Below, piece by piece: positions 15,580 to 28,721 of a stretch of DNA of 64,000 nt (within the stretch, counting starts at the first letter, position 1; each line of letters starts with the position of its first letter). The stretch lies in NCBI RefSeq assembly GCF_002994745.2, contig NC_037091.1, forward strand, positions 30,192,112 through 30,256,111, given 5' to 3'. The notes under the pieces were generated by a model that was not told the DNA's origin, searched no databases, and saw only the letters and a program-made list of their open reading frames with translations. The translations under genes and the position numbers were made by a program. This stretch comes from Rosa chinensis. Lineage: Eukaryota; Streptophyta; Magnoliopsida; Rosales; Rosaceae.

Positions 15580-16340
15580 GGAACTCAATAGCATGTGGCC
15601 AAAGTATCCAAAATAATGATAAGGCACATGTTTGATTTGCCCAGAATCTTAATAATATATTAGATGGTAATCAGTGTTTACTATATATATGTGTGTTTGA
15701 ATTGTACCATTTAGGCTGTATCATATAATAAACCGTTATGACTTCGTGTCTTCGTGGATGGCTGCTGTGCTGTGTCTAATGTTTTTATGAAATATCTGCA
15801 GTTATATCCATAACATTGCTGTGAATGATTAATCAACCGCCTAATCATTTTGCAGGTTGGAGAATGAGTTATTAGAGAAAAACCAACTAAATTTGAGATT
15901 TTCATAGATTGTAAATATTAACTTTGTTATATGCTTCATGTCACCTCTAATTAATTAATTATATAGATGGAGGATCAGGAGAGGACGTCCTTAAACTCTT
16001 AAAGTGAGGTTGTTTTTTTTTTAGGATGTATTTTAATAATCACAACCGCTCATTCTTTAGTTACCTACATGCATATGAATCAAACAAAAAATTAGCCAAT
16101 CAGAAAACATTCAACCATTTGATTAGCACAATGTTCGTTTTAATTTTATCTAATGGATTACATTTGTTTACACAATTTTGAATGACCAAATGATTATGGA
16201 TTTGGTTGATTTTTTGTAGTCACCATTCTTGCATAGGAATCTAAAGGATCAACGGTTGAGATCATTAAATTAGGTCACATACTTGTGTAAAATAACAAAA
16301 ATCCTTAAATTCTTAAAGCAAGTAGGTCCTCTCTAGAACG

Positions 16341-16342
<2 letters not shown>
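15580..16342. other. AT-rich spacer with weak inverted-repeat traces
   Basis: Near 15975-16000 (GAGAGGACGTCCTTAAACTC) and 16300-16340 an imperfect inverted match (AGAGGACCTACTTGC on the opposite strand) hints at an old MITE. No TSD was identified and no gene was seen. Confidence 0.3.
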
Positions 16343-16390
<48 letters not shown>

Positions 16391-16409
16391 TACACACACA
16401 CACATATAC

Positions 16410-16470
<61 letters not shown>
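16343..16470. repeat. Compound AT/AC microsatellite
   Basis: Long (AT)n runs are interrupted by two blocks of CACACACA. The right side is interrupted by a Helitron; AT runs resume after it. Confidence 0.95.
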
Positions 16471-16754
16471 TCTATACTATTATTAAGAGAAGAGAGTTTG
16501 TTAGCCAAAATCTAAAATTTTGACAGAATTGACCCTAGAATATTAATAAACTTTGAGAATTAATTAAATCACAAGGATAATTAAGACATTTACAAAATGT
16601 ATTTTTCTTTAAAAAATTTTAAAAAAATTATCCACAACCCACTTTTCTCTCTCCCACTTTCTTTTCTCTGCAATAACCAACTTTTTTCTTTTTTCTTTTC
16701 TGAAAAAAAAATTTAATAGCTTGCACATGCAGAGCATGTGTAGAAAAATGCTAG
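16471..16754 (+). mobile_element. Short non-autonomous Helitron, 284 bp
   Basis: The 5' end is TCTATACTATTATTAAGAG. The 3' end is a perfect hairpin CACATGC-AGA-GCATGTG followed by TAGAAAAATG and terminal CTAG. It lies between A (16470) and T (16755), the expected A|T target with no TSD. No Rep/helicase coding capacity exists. The host site is the AT microsatellite. Confidence 0.85.
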
Positions 16755-16783
16755 TATATATATATATAAACAGATTTTATCAA

Positions 16784-17153
16784 GAGCGAGGCCTCACTTT
16801 GAAATTTTAGAGCGAGGTTAGGGTTTATGGTCACTTTTTGGTCTCATATCTACATCTCGACCGTTCAGTTTTTAGGTACTAATGTATAAATCATCTATGC
16901 AAAATTTCAGTCAAATTGATGATTTTTAAGGTATCTAACTCCCTTAAACCAGTTGACGAATTGAATCTGTCCAACCTGAACTGTACTAGCTTTAAGGTTG
17001 CTATCAATGCCTTAACGACCATCAATTTGGTTGAAATTTTACAGAGATCGATCTATATATACATTAGTAGCTAAAAACTGAACAGTCGAAATGTGGAAAT
17101 GCGACCGAAAAGTGACCATAAACTCTAACCTCGCTCTAAAATTTCAGAGCGAG

Positions 17154-17154
<1 letters not shown>
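16784..17154. mobile_element. Foldback MITE with long inverted arms
   Basis: The left arm (AGAGCGAGGTTAGGGTTTATGGTCAC, about 16784-16925) and the inverted right arm (AGAGCGAGGTTAGAGTTTATGGTCAC, about 17030-17154) pair over more than 100 bases around a short loop. The element is bordered by AT and GT microsatellite DNA, so an exact TSD cannot be read. No coding sequence. Confidence 0.75.

Positions 17155-17193
<39 letters not shown>
17154..17193. repeat. GT/AT microsatellite
   Basis: (GT)n passing into (AT)n at the right border of the foldback element. Confidence 0.9.
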
Positions 17194-17204
17194 TGCTGAG
17201 AATC

Positions 17205-17940
17205 TCAAACCCTAGTTTCAAGATGTGATACTTTTCAGAACCCAACTATTTTCAACAACCTTAACGTGTTTGATAATTCACTTATGTTGGAAAATATTGC
17301 TGCAACATCATGTGTTTGTCATGCGATTTGGCTTAGAAATTTGTTGAAAGAGCTTAACTTGGCACAAAAGGAAGCTACTGAAGTCTGCATTGACAACAAG
17401 TCTGCAATAGCTTTGGGCAAGAATCCAGTGTTCCATGAAAAGAGCAAGCACATTGACACAAGGTATCACAAAATCAGAGAATTTGTGAGCAAGAAGGAGA
17501 TTCAGCTCAAGTTTGTCAAGTCATCTGACCAGATTGCCGACATCTTCACAAAACCTTTGAAGATAAAGACATTTAGCAAATTGAGAGCTTCACTTGGAGT
17601 CAGTCCAAAACCTAAAAGTCATGTTTGAGGGGGATGTTGGAAAATAAACATGTACTTAATTAGTTGTTATTTAGTGTTTAGTTAGAGGGTTAATGTGTGA
17701 GTTATATGCATGAGTTAGTGGGTGTAATGCATGAAATAATGAGTATTTCCGTTATGTAAGTTAGTGGTCATTCATAGTGTAGTGGGTGATTATGATATAG
17801 AGTTATGAGTCAATAAGTTAGACGTTGGTTATGGACGTTATAGAGTCTAGAATTATTGTTAGTGTTCTATATATTACATGAGTTGCAAGTAATCATTTGG
17901 GTGCATTGTAGTGAAATATTCTCCCTTCCATAATATTTGA
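17205..17940 (+). mobile_element. 3' end of a second Copia element (RNase H tail plus LTR)
   Basis: The frame 17266-17628 encodes the Copia RNase H C-terminus: WLRNLLKELNL, CIDNKSAIAL, KHIDTRYHKIREFV and SDQIADIFTKPL. After the stop at 17626-17628 comes a polypurine tract and an LTR beginning TGTTGGAAAATAAACATG at 17635. The LTR right end is uncertain, around 17930-17940, where another repeat begins. Everything upstream of RNase H is missing; the left border abuts AT-microsatellite DNA. The family differs from the Copias at 8-11 kb and 22-29 kb. Confidence 0.82.
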
Positions 17941-18557
17941 GTGGTGCATATCGGTGATTTTGGTTGGGCTTTGATTAGATTTGGATATGGGTTTGATTGA
18001 TGGTGGCGGTGGCAGGAGGCGATGGCCGGAGATGGGGTTTTTCCAGCGCTAGCAGAGAAAGAAGGTGAGGAGGAGAGAAGAGAGAGGAGCGGTCGAGAGA
18101 GGAAGAGAGGATCTGGGAGGATTCTAGGCTTTTCTTCCCAATTGTTCGTATTTATACTTGTGTGCGAGAAATGTCGAATTCACCCTTTTGACAAGTTACA
18201 TAATTCTCCTAGCTGATTACTTCCAGGTTTTGACCTCGTTGTTTTTTCCTTTATTCTTTTTTCGTCGGAAACCTCTCAAGTTATTTGTCGACTCCATCAT
18301 AGGACCAAAACTCGATTTTATAAAAATTCACTTCGTCTTCATTTCAAATTAACTTCGACAATATATCTTGATAAACTCTAGTAACATTCTAGGCCCAAAT
18401 GAAAGAACATTGACCCAAACTTAAATTGTCGGCCCAAAAGGTGATCTCGAAACCAAAATAATTTTCGAGATCAATTTCTTTATTTAAATTACCTTGCGAA
18501 AAATTTTATTAGTAAAAAAATTACCTTCGAAAATTAAATAAAAATTTCGGGGTCTCA
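17941..18557 (-). repeat. LTR of an unclassified retroelement, minus orientation
   Basis: Read on the minus strand the sequence begins TGAGACCCCGAAATTTT (from 18557), passes a TATA-like GTATAAATAC near 18145, then a CT-rich leader and the phrase CCGGCCATCGCC. The layout of U3, TATA and leader suggests an LTR, probably Gypsy-like. The other end is not fixed and no reverse transcriptase was found nearby. Plus-strand frames here are not genes. Confidence 0.45.
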
Positions 18558-19756
18558 AACTTCTCAATGCATGGTTTCTTAGAAACAAAAGGAAATGGAT
18601 TAAAGGTAATAAAATAATATCGAAGACAAGGCAAATTTCATAGTTTTGGGGCACATTTACATAACTAAATTGTGACTCAACATGAACCTCCAAGAAAAGA
18701 AGCTCTTTTAACTAGTGCATATGTTCCCTCTTTTGGATGAAGAATTTTACCACCAACATGATTCCAAGTAATGCATATGTCACTAGGCAATTGTTCAGAT
18801 CCAAAAGTTCTCGTCTTTGAGCCCACTGAAGATTGTCACAAAGCATTTCCAGTCGCATAATGTTCTACTTTTCCATGCATATTATGAAAACCTAGGCTCA
18901 AACCTCGCCCAACCAGCACGTTCATGATAATGTTCATAGATTCTATTCACAAAATTAAGTTTCTTTGCATTCCACTTTTCCTGATATAGAGCTATCAGCA
19001 GTGTCAGTGTCACTCATATCAGAACCATAATCAACATTCAACTTCCTCAAAATCATTCTCCTCCCAATAAGGTATATCTAATTCCCTCAACTCTTCATCT
19101 TCAGTGTCACATGTCAAGTCTATTAGCTCCAAGCAGGTCTCGAAAACTTCTACTGCTTAGCAGATATATCTTCTAAATCACTATGCATCTAAAGATCTAT
19201 TTCTTGGCTTGAAGTCTTTTGAGTTTCTTGAGCTAGACATGCTTGTTCTTCTTTTCCTTCACAAATTTCAACCTCCTGGAGACCAGTATCATTTTTTTAA
19301 TTTTGAATGCTACAAACATTGCCAGTTGCAATACTGGTTCTAGATGCATCCAGCTTACTAATATAATCAGTGCCCCAAGCATTCTGAGGCGTGTCTAATT
19401 ATAAATTATCTGCATTTTGTTCTAATGTTGAGATGGGGATAGTCAAAACATGACCATCCACACTCACCAATATAACTTCTAGGTTTAAATTATGTGATTC
19501 CTAAGAAGCTCAGTAGCAAACTATCATATTGAGATGACTCATACTTTGATAACTTAGCATATCCTTCCAAGCATTCAACAATAATACATGAGTTTTCTCA
19601 TTTTCAACCATAATTAATAACAGTGACTTCGTTCAAAATAAATTTGCTAGAATCAACTGGAACAACTTCAGAACCATCATCTTCAACACAATCATTTGAA
19701 ACACAAGCAGCTATTTTAACATCATCACACATAGATGCATCAAGTGATTCAAGAAT
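18558..19756 (-). other. Probable internal remnant of a decayed retroelement
   Basis: On the minus strand short frames include an acidic stretch (TEDEELRELDIPYWEEND, near 19045-19120) but stops are frequent. It lies upstream of the minus-oriented LTR, as internal DNA of that element would. No protease, reverse transcriptase or integrase motif could be read. Confidence 0.3.
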
Positions 19757-21150
19757 TGTTACGTCATATATCTCAATCTATTAGTTTACTAGTCATTCAG
19801 ACGGTAATCGACAATTAGTTTTACTTTTAACTTTGTATCAGTACTTTTAGGGGGACCAAAAAGTTAACTTTTTATTTTGTTAGTCATTTGAGAAAATTTT
19901 CTTCAAATAAGTTGTAGAGGAAGTTAAACCAAGTTCGTGGACACGTGGCACGCTTAAATTAGAGTTTGTATGAAGAAGTTATGGTCGAAAACATGGAAGT
20001 TACTATTTTGGGAAGTTTCTATAAATAACATAATGAAAATGGAAACGTTTCATTTTCGTCTGGAAACCCTAACCCTTTTCTCTCTCCACCGACCCTCGAA
20101 CCCAACTCAACCCTAAATGAAAAATCCATTCGGATCTCCACTGTCCGGCCACCTGATGGGATGCCACCGGTCGGGTTTGGACCATCTCTTCCTCCTCTTG
20201 AAGTCTGTGGTGGCGGTGTGGGTCGTTTTGCACCAAAAAATGGAGTTTCGAAGCAAAAAATTTTCCTTGGTCTGAGTATCCTTGACCTAGTCCAATCGCC
20301 TGATTTTGGCCCCCTCCGGTGGCGATTCTTGTTGGGTTTTGAAGCTTTTCCAATGTCTAGCAATCTCTCCAAATGTCTTGGGACAATTTGAAGCGAGGAG
20401 GGAGAATCGAGCTTCAAAAGGTTTTGGAGAAATTTCGGCCTCTTGCTTTTCTAGGTAAATTTCCGGCTATATGTTTAGAATTGGACTTAGTTGTAGTTGT
20501 GAAATTTATTGGGGATGTTGAGATGAACATTATGGCATATGTTATGACTCAATTCGTGGTCAGAGTCTTATGCGCAGCCCTTTTGGTTGCGCATGGGGCT
20601 GATTCTGGCCTTCTAGTTTGGTTGTTTGTGATGTTGTTAGCATGTAGAACTTGTATATATGATTTTGGTAAATTTCGGAGAAGTTTGGGTATCGATTGGA
20701 GATTTTCAGAGTTTGGAATTTCAGGTGTTGATTTATGAAAATCCAATCGTTAGATTTCCTTAGTTTCTGTTCTAGAATGCTACAATTGATGAAATGATGA
20801 TTTAGACCCCCCCCCCCAAAAAAAAGAAAAAAGAAAAAAAGAAAAAAAAAAAGATGAAACAATGATGTTGGTAAAGTTTGGTTTGACACCGAGGAGTTTT
20901 GGAACTTTTAGGTTACGGAGGGTCGACGTTATTGAGTTTCGGTGTAATTATCATAATTTATTTTGGATCTTCTGTTCGATTATTTACGATGTACTGCTTT
21001 GCACAGGACGACCTACTAAGCTACTACTGAACGAATGAATCCTTATGTGTGACTGCCTAAACTTTACTGTGAGTGGACTTTTGAATGCATGCAATTATTT
21101 TCTGAATTAATGATTTATTTAATTATTATTTTATTTATCACACATATTAG
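19757..21150 (+). repeat. Truncated, diverged copy of the large LTR family
   Basis: The left end TGTTACGTC matches the family start. The order AAGTTAACTTTTT, AGTTGTAGAGGAAGTTAAACC, GTTTCTATAAATAA (TATA), CT-rich leader, GTGAGTGGACTTTTGAATGCATG follows that of the solo LTRs at 40688-43551 and 48145-50758 read on the minus strand. The 3' part with the GACGGGTC-type end is missing; the limit near 21150 is approximate. The medium-sized frames at 20019-20738 are untranslated leader sequence. Confidence 0.6.
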
Positions 21151-22050
21151 CAACCTTTTCCCTTATTCAGCATTCATGGCCGCATGTAGCATGTAGGTAT
21201 GGTGCCAAAATGTAGCATGTAGGTATGACTGCTTGTAGCAGAAACATGAAGTGTGAGAGGAGCATTCATGGCCGCATGTAACAACCTTTTCCCTTGCTAT
21301 GCATCAACACATAGAGCAGAGAAGTACAAAACAAACCTAAAGAAGAGAAAGTAAACAAAATCCAATTTAACAAATTCTGTACCATGTATATCTGAGCCAT
21401 ATACCAGGATAGCAATTCATAAACAGTGATAAGACCTGGTATACAGTATAAGTCGAACTCTGTTTACTTAACAATCTCAAACAGATAAGAGTCAATAACC
21501 ATTAACTTACTTAGCCACCTAACTTCACACATTTCTGGGCAAAAGGACCAAATAATAAGGTAGTTTGATGTAGAGGCAGTAAGAAGACGAAAAAGGGAAT
21601 AAAAGAATAGGGATATTTATAGGGAAGAATAATAGAAGATACGTTCAGAAGAGAAGGCCGGTGAAAACAATATAAGTAAATACTAGTAGAAGAAATTCAA
21701 TGTTTTGATTCTTTATTCATTGTGTCTTGGAGACTGCAAGAGTATTAGTGTCGATTTGTTAAGTTCACAGCCACTGATGCTACTGAGAACAAAAAATCTA
21801 CATGTCGAGCATGACAATGTAACTCATCTTTAGTGCATGAAAAAAAAATAAACAATGTGATTGACTACGTACTATAAATGATCTTGAACAAACAGATGCG
21901 TATAATTTAGATGCAAGAGGTGAAACAAAATAATTTTCTGTATCACGACAAGTGCACAACTAGCGCAATTTAGAGAACTTACCTCTAGCCATTGTTGTTC
22001 AACTCTGGACCGATTAGCCACATCGCTTCACACCTCTGTAAACCCTGGTC
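21151..22050. other. Unassigned AT-rich sequence left of the Copia element
   Basis: A short local duplication (GCATTCATGGCCGCATGTA and AGCATGTAGGTATG, 21170-21275) is visible. Near 21980-22050 a minus-strand ATGGCTAGAG followed by GTAAG could mimic a first exon but has no family support. Nothing else was recognised. Confidence 0.3.
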
Positions 22051-22571
22051 TGTTAGAACTAAATGGACCTATCATCATCTATTATGTAGAATGCAAATTG
22101 GATTATAACTTGATTTATTAATAGGAGTTGTAAGCTAAGTACAATACCTAGAAACCTATTGAGATAATTATATAAACTCATTGGTTCGGAATCCATTAGT
22201 TGGTTTACATAGTAATCCGATTTGGTGTTGCATTAGGTTTTCTAATTGTTGGTGACTTGGTTTCTAAGAAACATCTTTATGGGAGGATTCTTAGGAACAT
22301 AGCCAATATATATAGGAGTGTTGGTCCCTGCTCTCTCTGTTACAAAGCATTAAGTCCTGCCCCATAGAAAAGGAGCTTGAATCTAGAGTTGAGGAGAAGA
22401 TCAATCCTCGTTCGTTGTCAAGTTCGTTTAGTGCTACTGCAATGACTCCTAATACTGAAGAAGGTTAGTATATAAACTTGTTTTTTGGTTCATGTGGTCT
22501 TGATTAATATTCAGTGTGTTTATGTTATTGTGAACTGATCATGGATTTGGTTTTGCTCATTCAGTCTAACA
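22051..22571 (+). repeat. Left LTR of the 22-29 kb Copia
   Basis: 521 bases, TG...CA borders, with a TATATATAGGAGTG promoter-like stretch near 22307-22322. Paired with 28722-29242. Confidence 0.95.
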
Positions 22572-22573
22572 AA

Positions 22574-22585
22574 TGGTATCAGAGC
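22574..22585 (+). promoter_or_regulatory. Primer binding site of the Copia
   Basis: TGGTATCAGAGC, complementary to the 3' part of initiator methionine tRNA, two bases after the left LTR. Confidence 0.9.
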
Positions 22586-23873
22586 ATCAGGTTTTCACAA
22601 ACATAAATCAATTTTTGATTAATCAATTTTTGTAAGAACCAAAATTTTATTTTCAGCAAAAATCTATAGAAACTTGTTCTAAACCTTGCTAAAGAAAAGG
22701 GCCACGAGTGGGCCAGTTTTTAGAAAAATCCTTTTGGCCCAAAACCCGCAGGCGCTGACCCGGACCCAATCCCATTTAAAACCCTGCTGCAGATGACCGT
22801 TATACTCTAACGGTCATATACGTTTTGGGGATTAGGGTTCTTCGTCTGGGATTGAAAGCGCAGAGGATGTTTATATCCTCTATGGAATTCAAGACTCCAA
22901 TCACTGCGGATTAAGGGGCCGAACTGATCGACTGTTGTTTTTGGATAAAAATTCATGCTTCCGCAATAAAGTTTTGCAGCAAATTAAGAAGAACAAGGTT
23001 AGAGTTTTCTGGAAATTTTGGGTTTTTAAAATTAGAATATTTTAATCATCGTAATGTGCAAGAACAATAGAGGCATTCCCGGCGTGCACCTAGGCTAGAG
23101 TAGATGGTGACCAGATGAAACTTAATTTTCAGAATTTGTTTTTGTGATGTGATGGTTTCTGGGATGAGCATGAAATTGAATATCCTGATGTTTGTGATAT
23201 GATTGTTTATATGTTGTGTAATTTCTATAATTGATGATCTGCAATGGTATAATGTGACATGTGATTAAGTCGATCTCCCTGTACATGCTTGTTATACTAA
23301 AAGTTGCAGATTGAAAGGAAAAATTTTCATGGTCTGCGAATTTAAATGGTTAAGTGGATATGTTGCACAAAGTGATTATCTGCTTGTTATTCAAAATTCA
23401 TTAAGATGAAGAAAAGATCAGAAACTTGTGTTTTACTTTTAAACTATGTATGTATATTGTCTTCCAAAGAAGTTTGAGCTATATGATTTAAAAGTGGAAC
23501 AACATTATGCATAATTTTGAGTTCAATTTTGGATTCTAGGGACTTTTCTTCTGTCATAAATATGTTGATTGTCTTTAGAATAATATGAATTCACTGCTTG
23601 TGGCATAATGATTGAGGAACCTCCAGAATATCATGTTTTTTGCTATAAAAGTGATGCTTGATATTGACTGCAGAATTGGGGCTAATAATTGCATTATTTG
23701 CTTTTTGGTATTGTTTTGTTTTGTTAAATGTTTTGTTTTCTGCTTGTGTGTTTGCTTGAACTGCTTTAGAATCAACACATGAATGCAGAACCTTTTTGAC
23801 AAAACTTGTTTTGAGAACTGATAAAACTAAAAACTTACACTTTTCCTTGTTTTGCTCTCTAGGACTCACCTAC

Positions 23874-26800
23874 ATGAATTTGAACAATATCCAGATGCTT
23901 ACTGGATCAAACTTTAAGGCCTGGAAGAGTGGTGTAGAGTTCTACCTAATGATGCATGACAACATGGATTTGTGTTTTACTGATATAGAGCCTTATGGAG
24001 TAGATGCAACTAGCTCATCCGATGACAAGAAATATTATCGAGACTGGCATAGATCCAATTATAGGGCTAAGAATGTAATGAGAACTACCATGTCTGATAC
24101 TGTGAGGGGTAGTATTGAAGAGCCTGTTTTGGCAGTTGACTATATGGAAGCAATAGCTGAAAAATTCAAGGAAAGCAATAAGGCTAAGGCAGCTAGACTT
24201 TCCAAGGAGATGAATGAGTTGAAGTATACTGGTAGTGGGGGTGTTAGGCAGCATATCTTGAAGCTCACTGAGCTGAACACTAGGCCCAGGGATTTAGATC
24301 TGGGAGTCAAGGATGACCAACTTGTCCACAATGCCTTAGATTCTCTACCACCTAGCTTCAATACCTTAAGAACTAGCTACAATGCACAGAAGGAGAGCTG
24401 GACCTTGAATGAGCTGATAGCTATTTGCGTGGATGAGGAGAGTAGGATGAAGAAAGAGAAGCAGCCCTCCACCTCTGTCAATTTAGTTGAAAAGCCAAAG
24501 AAACAGAACAAATTCAAGCCTAAGAAAACTATAGCCAAGCCATCAGGAAATACTGCAGCAGCTAAAGTCAACAAGCCATTTAAGTTCAAGTGCTATTTTT
24601 GTAAGAAAGTAGGACACATGAAGAAGGACTGTACATGATTTAAGGCATGGCTTGTGAAAAAGGGTAAGATTGATTTATTTGATCATTTAGAAACTTTTTC
24701 ATTAGAAGTTAATTTTGTTAACATTGAATCTCATTCTTATTGGTTAGATAGTGGCAGTCCCTTACACATTACGAACTCTTTGCAGGGATTCATAGGGATG
24801 AGGAAGCCAAGAAGTGATGAAGCTAACATCTGCGTTGGAAATGGAATGAGGGTTGCAGTCAAGGCAGTAGGATCTTTAAGACTAGATTTGGGATTAGGAA
24901 ATTTTCTGGTTTTAGATAGTGTTTATTACATTCCCTCAATTTAGAGGAATTTGCTTTCAGTTAGTCTTTTGGTTAAAAGTGGATGTAATTTTTACATTGG
25001 TTCTAATGGAATAAAAATTTTCAAGGATTCTCTTGATTTCTTGCCTAAAGATTATTCTATTTTTGATTTTGGGGATATTGTGAATGATTATTTAAGATTG
25101 AATTGTTCATTAGGTCAATAAGAAACTTTACTTGTTGAAAATAACAATAACACATCAAGTATAAATACCATTACTGGTGTAAAAAGAATTCTGCATAATG
25201 AAAAATCTGCATACTTGTGGCACATGAGACTTGGCCACATATCCAAAGATAGATTGAAAGTACTCGTGAAAAATAAAACACTTCCAGAATTGAACTTTGA
25301 TGATCTTGAAAATTGTATTGAATGCTATAAAGGAAAAATGACAAACTTAAGAAAGAAAAATGCCAACAGAAGTAAGAAACTGTTGGAATTAATCCATACA
25401 GATATATGTGGACCATTTAGACATAAGACAATATGTGGAAATATCTATTTTATTACTTTTATGGACGATTTTTCTAGGTATAGCTACATTTACTTACTGT
25501 CAGAAAAATCACAATCACTTGAGGCTTTTAAAATTTTCAAAACTGAGGTTGAACATCAACTGGATTTGAAAATTAAGGTTGTGAGGTCTGATAGGGGGGG
25601 AGAGTTTTATGGTAAATATACTGAGCAAGGACAACAAAAGGGTCCTTTTGCATTATATCTGCAAAGTGTAGGCATAAAGGCTCAGTATACAACACCATAT
25701 AATCCCCAACAAAATGGGGTAGCTGAGAGGAAAAATAGAACTCTATTAAACATGGTAAGAAGTATGATGTGTACTTCAGGTTTGCCAAAGATGTTTTGGG
25801 GAGAAGCCTTAAGAACTGCAAATTACCTTTGCAACAGATCCCCAAGCAAAGCTGTAGATAAAACACCATTTGAATTATGGTGTGGTAGGCAACCAAGTTT
25901 ACACCATTGTCATGTCTGGGGATGTAAAGCTGAAGCAAGGATTTATAATCCAAATTTAGGAAAGCTTGATCCAAAGTTTGTAACTTGTCACTTTATTGGT
26001 TACTGTGAAAAGTCTAAAGGCTATAAGCTTTATTCGCCTCATCATTCACCCAGAGTTTTTGAAACTTATCAAGTTATATTTTTAGGTGAAAGTGTCTGCA
26101 ATACAAACTTTGAAGACTTGTCCTCAGATTTTGAAGAAATTGTAGACAATGTGGATAATATAGCAGTAATGCCAAGCATTCAAAATAATTTGTTTAACTC
26201 AGGATTGGCTCAAAGTCAAAATCTAGTCGAAGGTCAAAATGCTGTAGATGAAAATTTAGAGGCCAATGATCTTAATTCTGAAATGGCTGAGTTTGACTTA
26301 GGACAAGAGCAAGAGCAAGTGACTCAACCTGAACCTCAAAATGAACCACAACCTGAATCTCAACCACAACCTGAACCTCAACCACAACCTGAACCTCAAC
26401 CTCAAACTGAGCCACAACAAAACCAAGTTGTGGTACCAAGAAGGTCACAGAGAGTAAGGAAACCAAGGTTTGGAGGGGAGGATGATATTTATGAAGTTTA
26501 TTTAAGTGAAGTAGAATCTGCATTATCTGATGACAATGATCCCACTAGTTTTAAACAAGCAACTGGAAGTAATGATTCTGATGCTTGGACTCAAGCTATG
26601 ATTGCAGAGCTTGATTCAATGTATAAAAATGGAGTATGGGAGCTTGTGAAGCCAAAAGAAAATCACAAGCCTATTGGCTGCAAGTGGGTTTTTAAAACTA
26701 AGAGAGATGTCAGTGGAAACATAGAGAGACATAAAGCTAGACTAGTTGCTAAAGGTTTCACACAGAAGGAAGGAATAGATTTTACAGAAACCTTCTCACC

Positions 26801-28123
26801 TGTTTCAACTAAAGATTCATTTAGAATCATAATGGCTCTAGTAGCTCATTATGACATGGAATTACATCAAATGGATATAAAAACAGCCTTCTTGAATGGG
26901 GAGCTGGAGGAAGAAATCTTCATGGTACAACCTGAAGGTTTTATTGAGGCAGGGAAAGAGAATATGGTCTGTAGACTTAGAAATCCATTTATGGACTCAA
27001 ACAAGCTAGTAGGCAGTGGTATAAGAAATTTGACTTGGTGGTTTCATCATTTGGATTTTCTGAAAATCTTGTCGATGAGTGTGTTTATCTTAAAGTTGTT
27101 GGAAACAACTTTATCTTTCTTATCCTGTATGTAGATGACATTCTCCTTGCTAGCAGTAATGTAAAATTGCTTAAAGATACTAAAGCCTTCTTGTCGAGTA
27201 ATTTTGACATGAAGGACCTGGGAGAAGCATTGTATCTGATAGGAATTGAGATTAAGAGAGATAGAAAGCAGGGACTGTTGGGATTGTCTCAACAAAATTA
27301 TATTTCAAAAATTCTGAAAAGATTTGGAATGGAAACCTGTGCTAATGGTGAAGTTCCAATGTCTAAGGGAGATAAACTAACTAAAAATCAGTGTCCTAAA
27401 ACTGAAAATGAGAAAACTGAGATGGAGTCGATACCATATGCTAGGCTAGTAGGGAGTTTAATGTATGCACAAGTCTGCACAAGACCAGACTTGTCTTTTG
27501 CAGTAGGTATGCTATCCAGATTTCAGTCAAATCCTGGACATGAGCATTGGACAGCTGGTAAGAAGGTTCTAAGGTACCTGCAAAGGACCAAAGACCATAT
27601 GCTTGTGTATAAACGTGTGAAAAAGCTTGAATTAGTTGGCTTTACTGATTCTGACTTTGCTGGAAACTATCCTGCATCTATGAAGTCGACTTGTGGTTAT
27701 GTTTATATGCTAGCAGGTGGTGTAGTAGCTTGGAAAACAATGAAGCAGTCATTGATAGCTACTTCCACCATGCAGGCAGAGTTGATAGCTATATATGAAG
27801 GAGTGCGTGAGGGGTTATGGATCAGAAATTTTATTTTGGAGACTAAAGTGTTGAGTGATCTTGTTATTGGAAGTTTGAAGGTGTTTTGTGATAATGAGGT
27901 TGCAGTGTTCTTCAGTAAGAATAGTAAGAGATCAAATAACTCTAAGCACATAGATTTAAAATTCTATAGTATCAGAAAGAGAGTTAAAGATGGTGAAGTT
28001 GTGATTTCTGGAGTCAAGACAAGTGATCAACTGGTAGATCCATTTACTAAAGCATTGTCAGTAGCAGCCTTTAAGGAGCATTCCAGGAACATGGGAGTTC
28101 TGTCGAGTTTTGAAGATGCTTAA
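23874..28123 (+). pseudogene. Copia gag-pol reading frame with three stops and one frameshift
   Basis: From ATG 23874 one frame encodes gag with the zinc knuckle CYFCKKVGHMKKDC, a protease motif in which DSGA reads DSGS (24740s), the integrase HHCC region (H...H...CIECYKGK) and integrase core (HTDICGPF, DDFSRYSYIYLL, DRGGEF, NGVAERKNRT), and a Pro/Gln/Glu repeat linker (26328-26420). Reverse transcriptase follows (HKARLVAKGF, MDIKTAFLNGE, YVDDILLASS), then RNase H (TDSDFAGN, KHIDLKFYSIR, TSDQLVDPFTKAL). It is interrupted by TGA 24636-24638, TAG 24942-24944 and TAA 25119-25121. A one-base loss near 26980 shifts RT into another frame that stays open from about 27000 to 28123. The copy is therefore not autonomous. 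Confidence 0.92.
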
Positions 28124-28721
28124 GTTCAGTGGGAGCAAAATGTTTTGAGAAAATTGTTTCTTCAGTTTAGTTTAGTTTTGGTTTAGTTCTTGATTTTCTG
28201 TTTTGAGTTATGTAACAGAAACTTTGTACTTCATCTTTTGATTTAATGGAATGGGGTATTTTTGGTTTATGTTTTGACAGCTTTATTCATTTTGATAAAT
28301 TTATGGCTGTTGTAATTTTATCTTATCAGTTCATCAGGTGGATTGTAATATATGCATATATTCAGTTAGAAGCAAACATTGATCCACTGAGTGTATAGAA
28401 ACTGTGTTTGCGTTGTGATTTTGATATTCAAAATACTTAGGTTGGACTGTTATCAAATAACAACTGCAGTTTGATATATGATGTTATTTGATTGCATCAC
28501 ATTAAGTTTGAACTCATGTGAAGTACAGAAATTGTTGTTTTGTGGTCTGGAACGAGTATGCTCATTTGAACATATCTATTTCTTGATTCTGCAATGGTTC
28601 TGCATTTTGACAGAGTTGAATGGATTTAAAGTACACTTATATCTCAGTGCACACTTCAGCTATTTCTGGAAATTGTTTTAATTCAGTTTGAGAATAGACA
28701 ATGATGGTCCAAGTGGGAGAA
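28124..28721 (+). other. 3' non-coding part of the Copia internal region
   Basis: About 600 bases between the RNase H stop and the right LTR. No frame with family resemblance. Such 3' spacers occur in some Copia lineages. Confidence 0.6.

Noticed and set aside
16305..16508. Minus-strand frame rich in Tyr/Ile/Val
   Set aside because: It is a translation of the AT/AC microsatellite.
20019..20738. Medium frames on both strands
   Set aside because: They fall in the leader part of a truncated LTR that aligns with non-coding parts of two solo LTRs.
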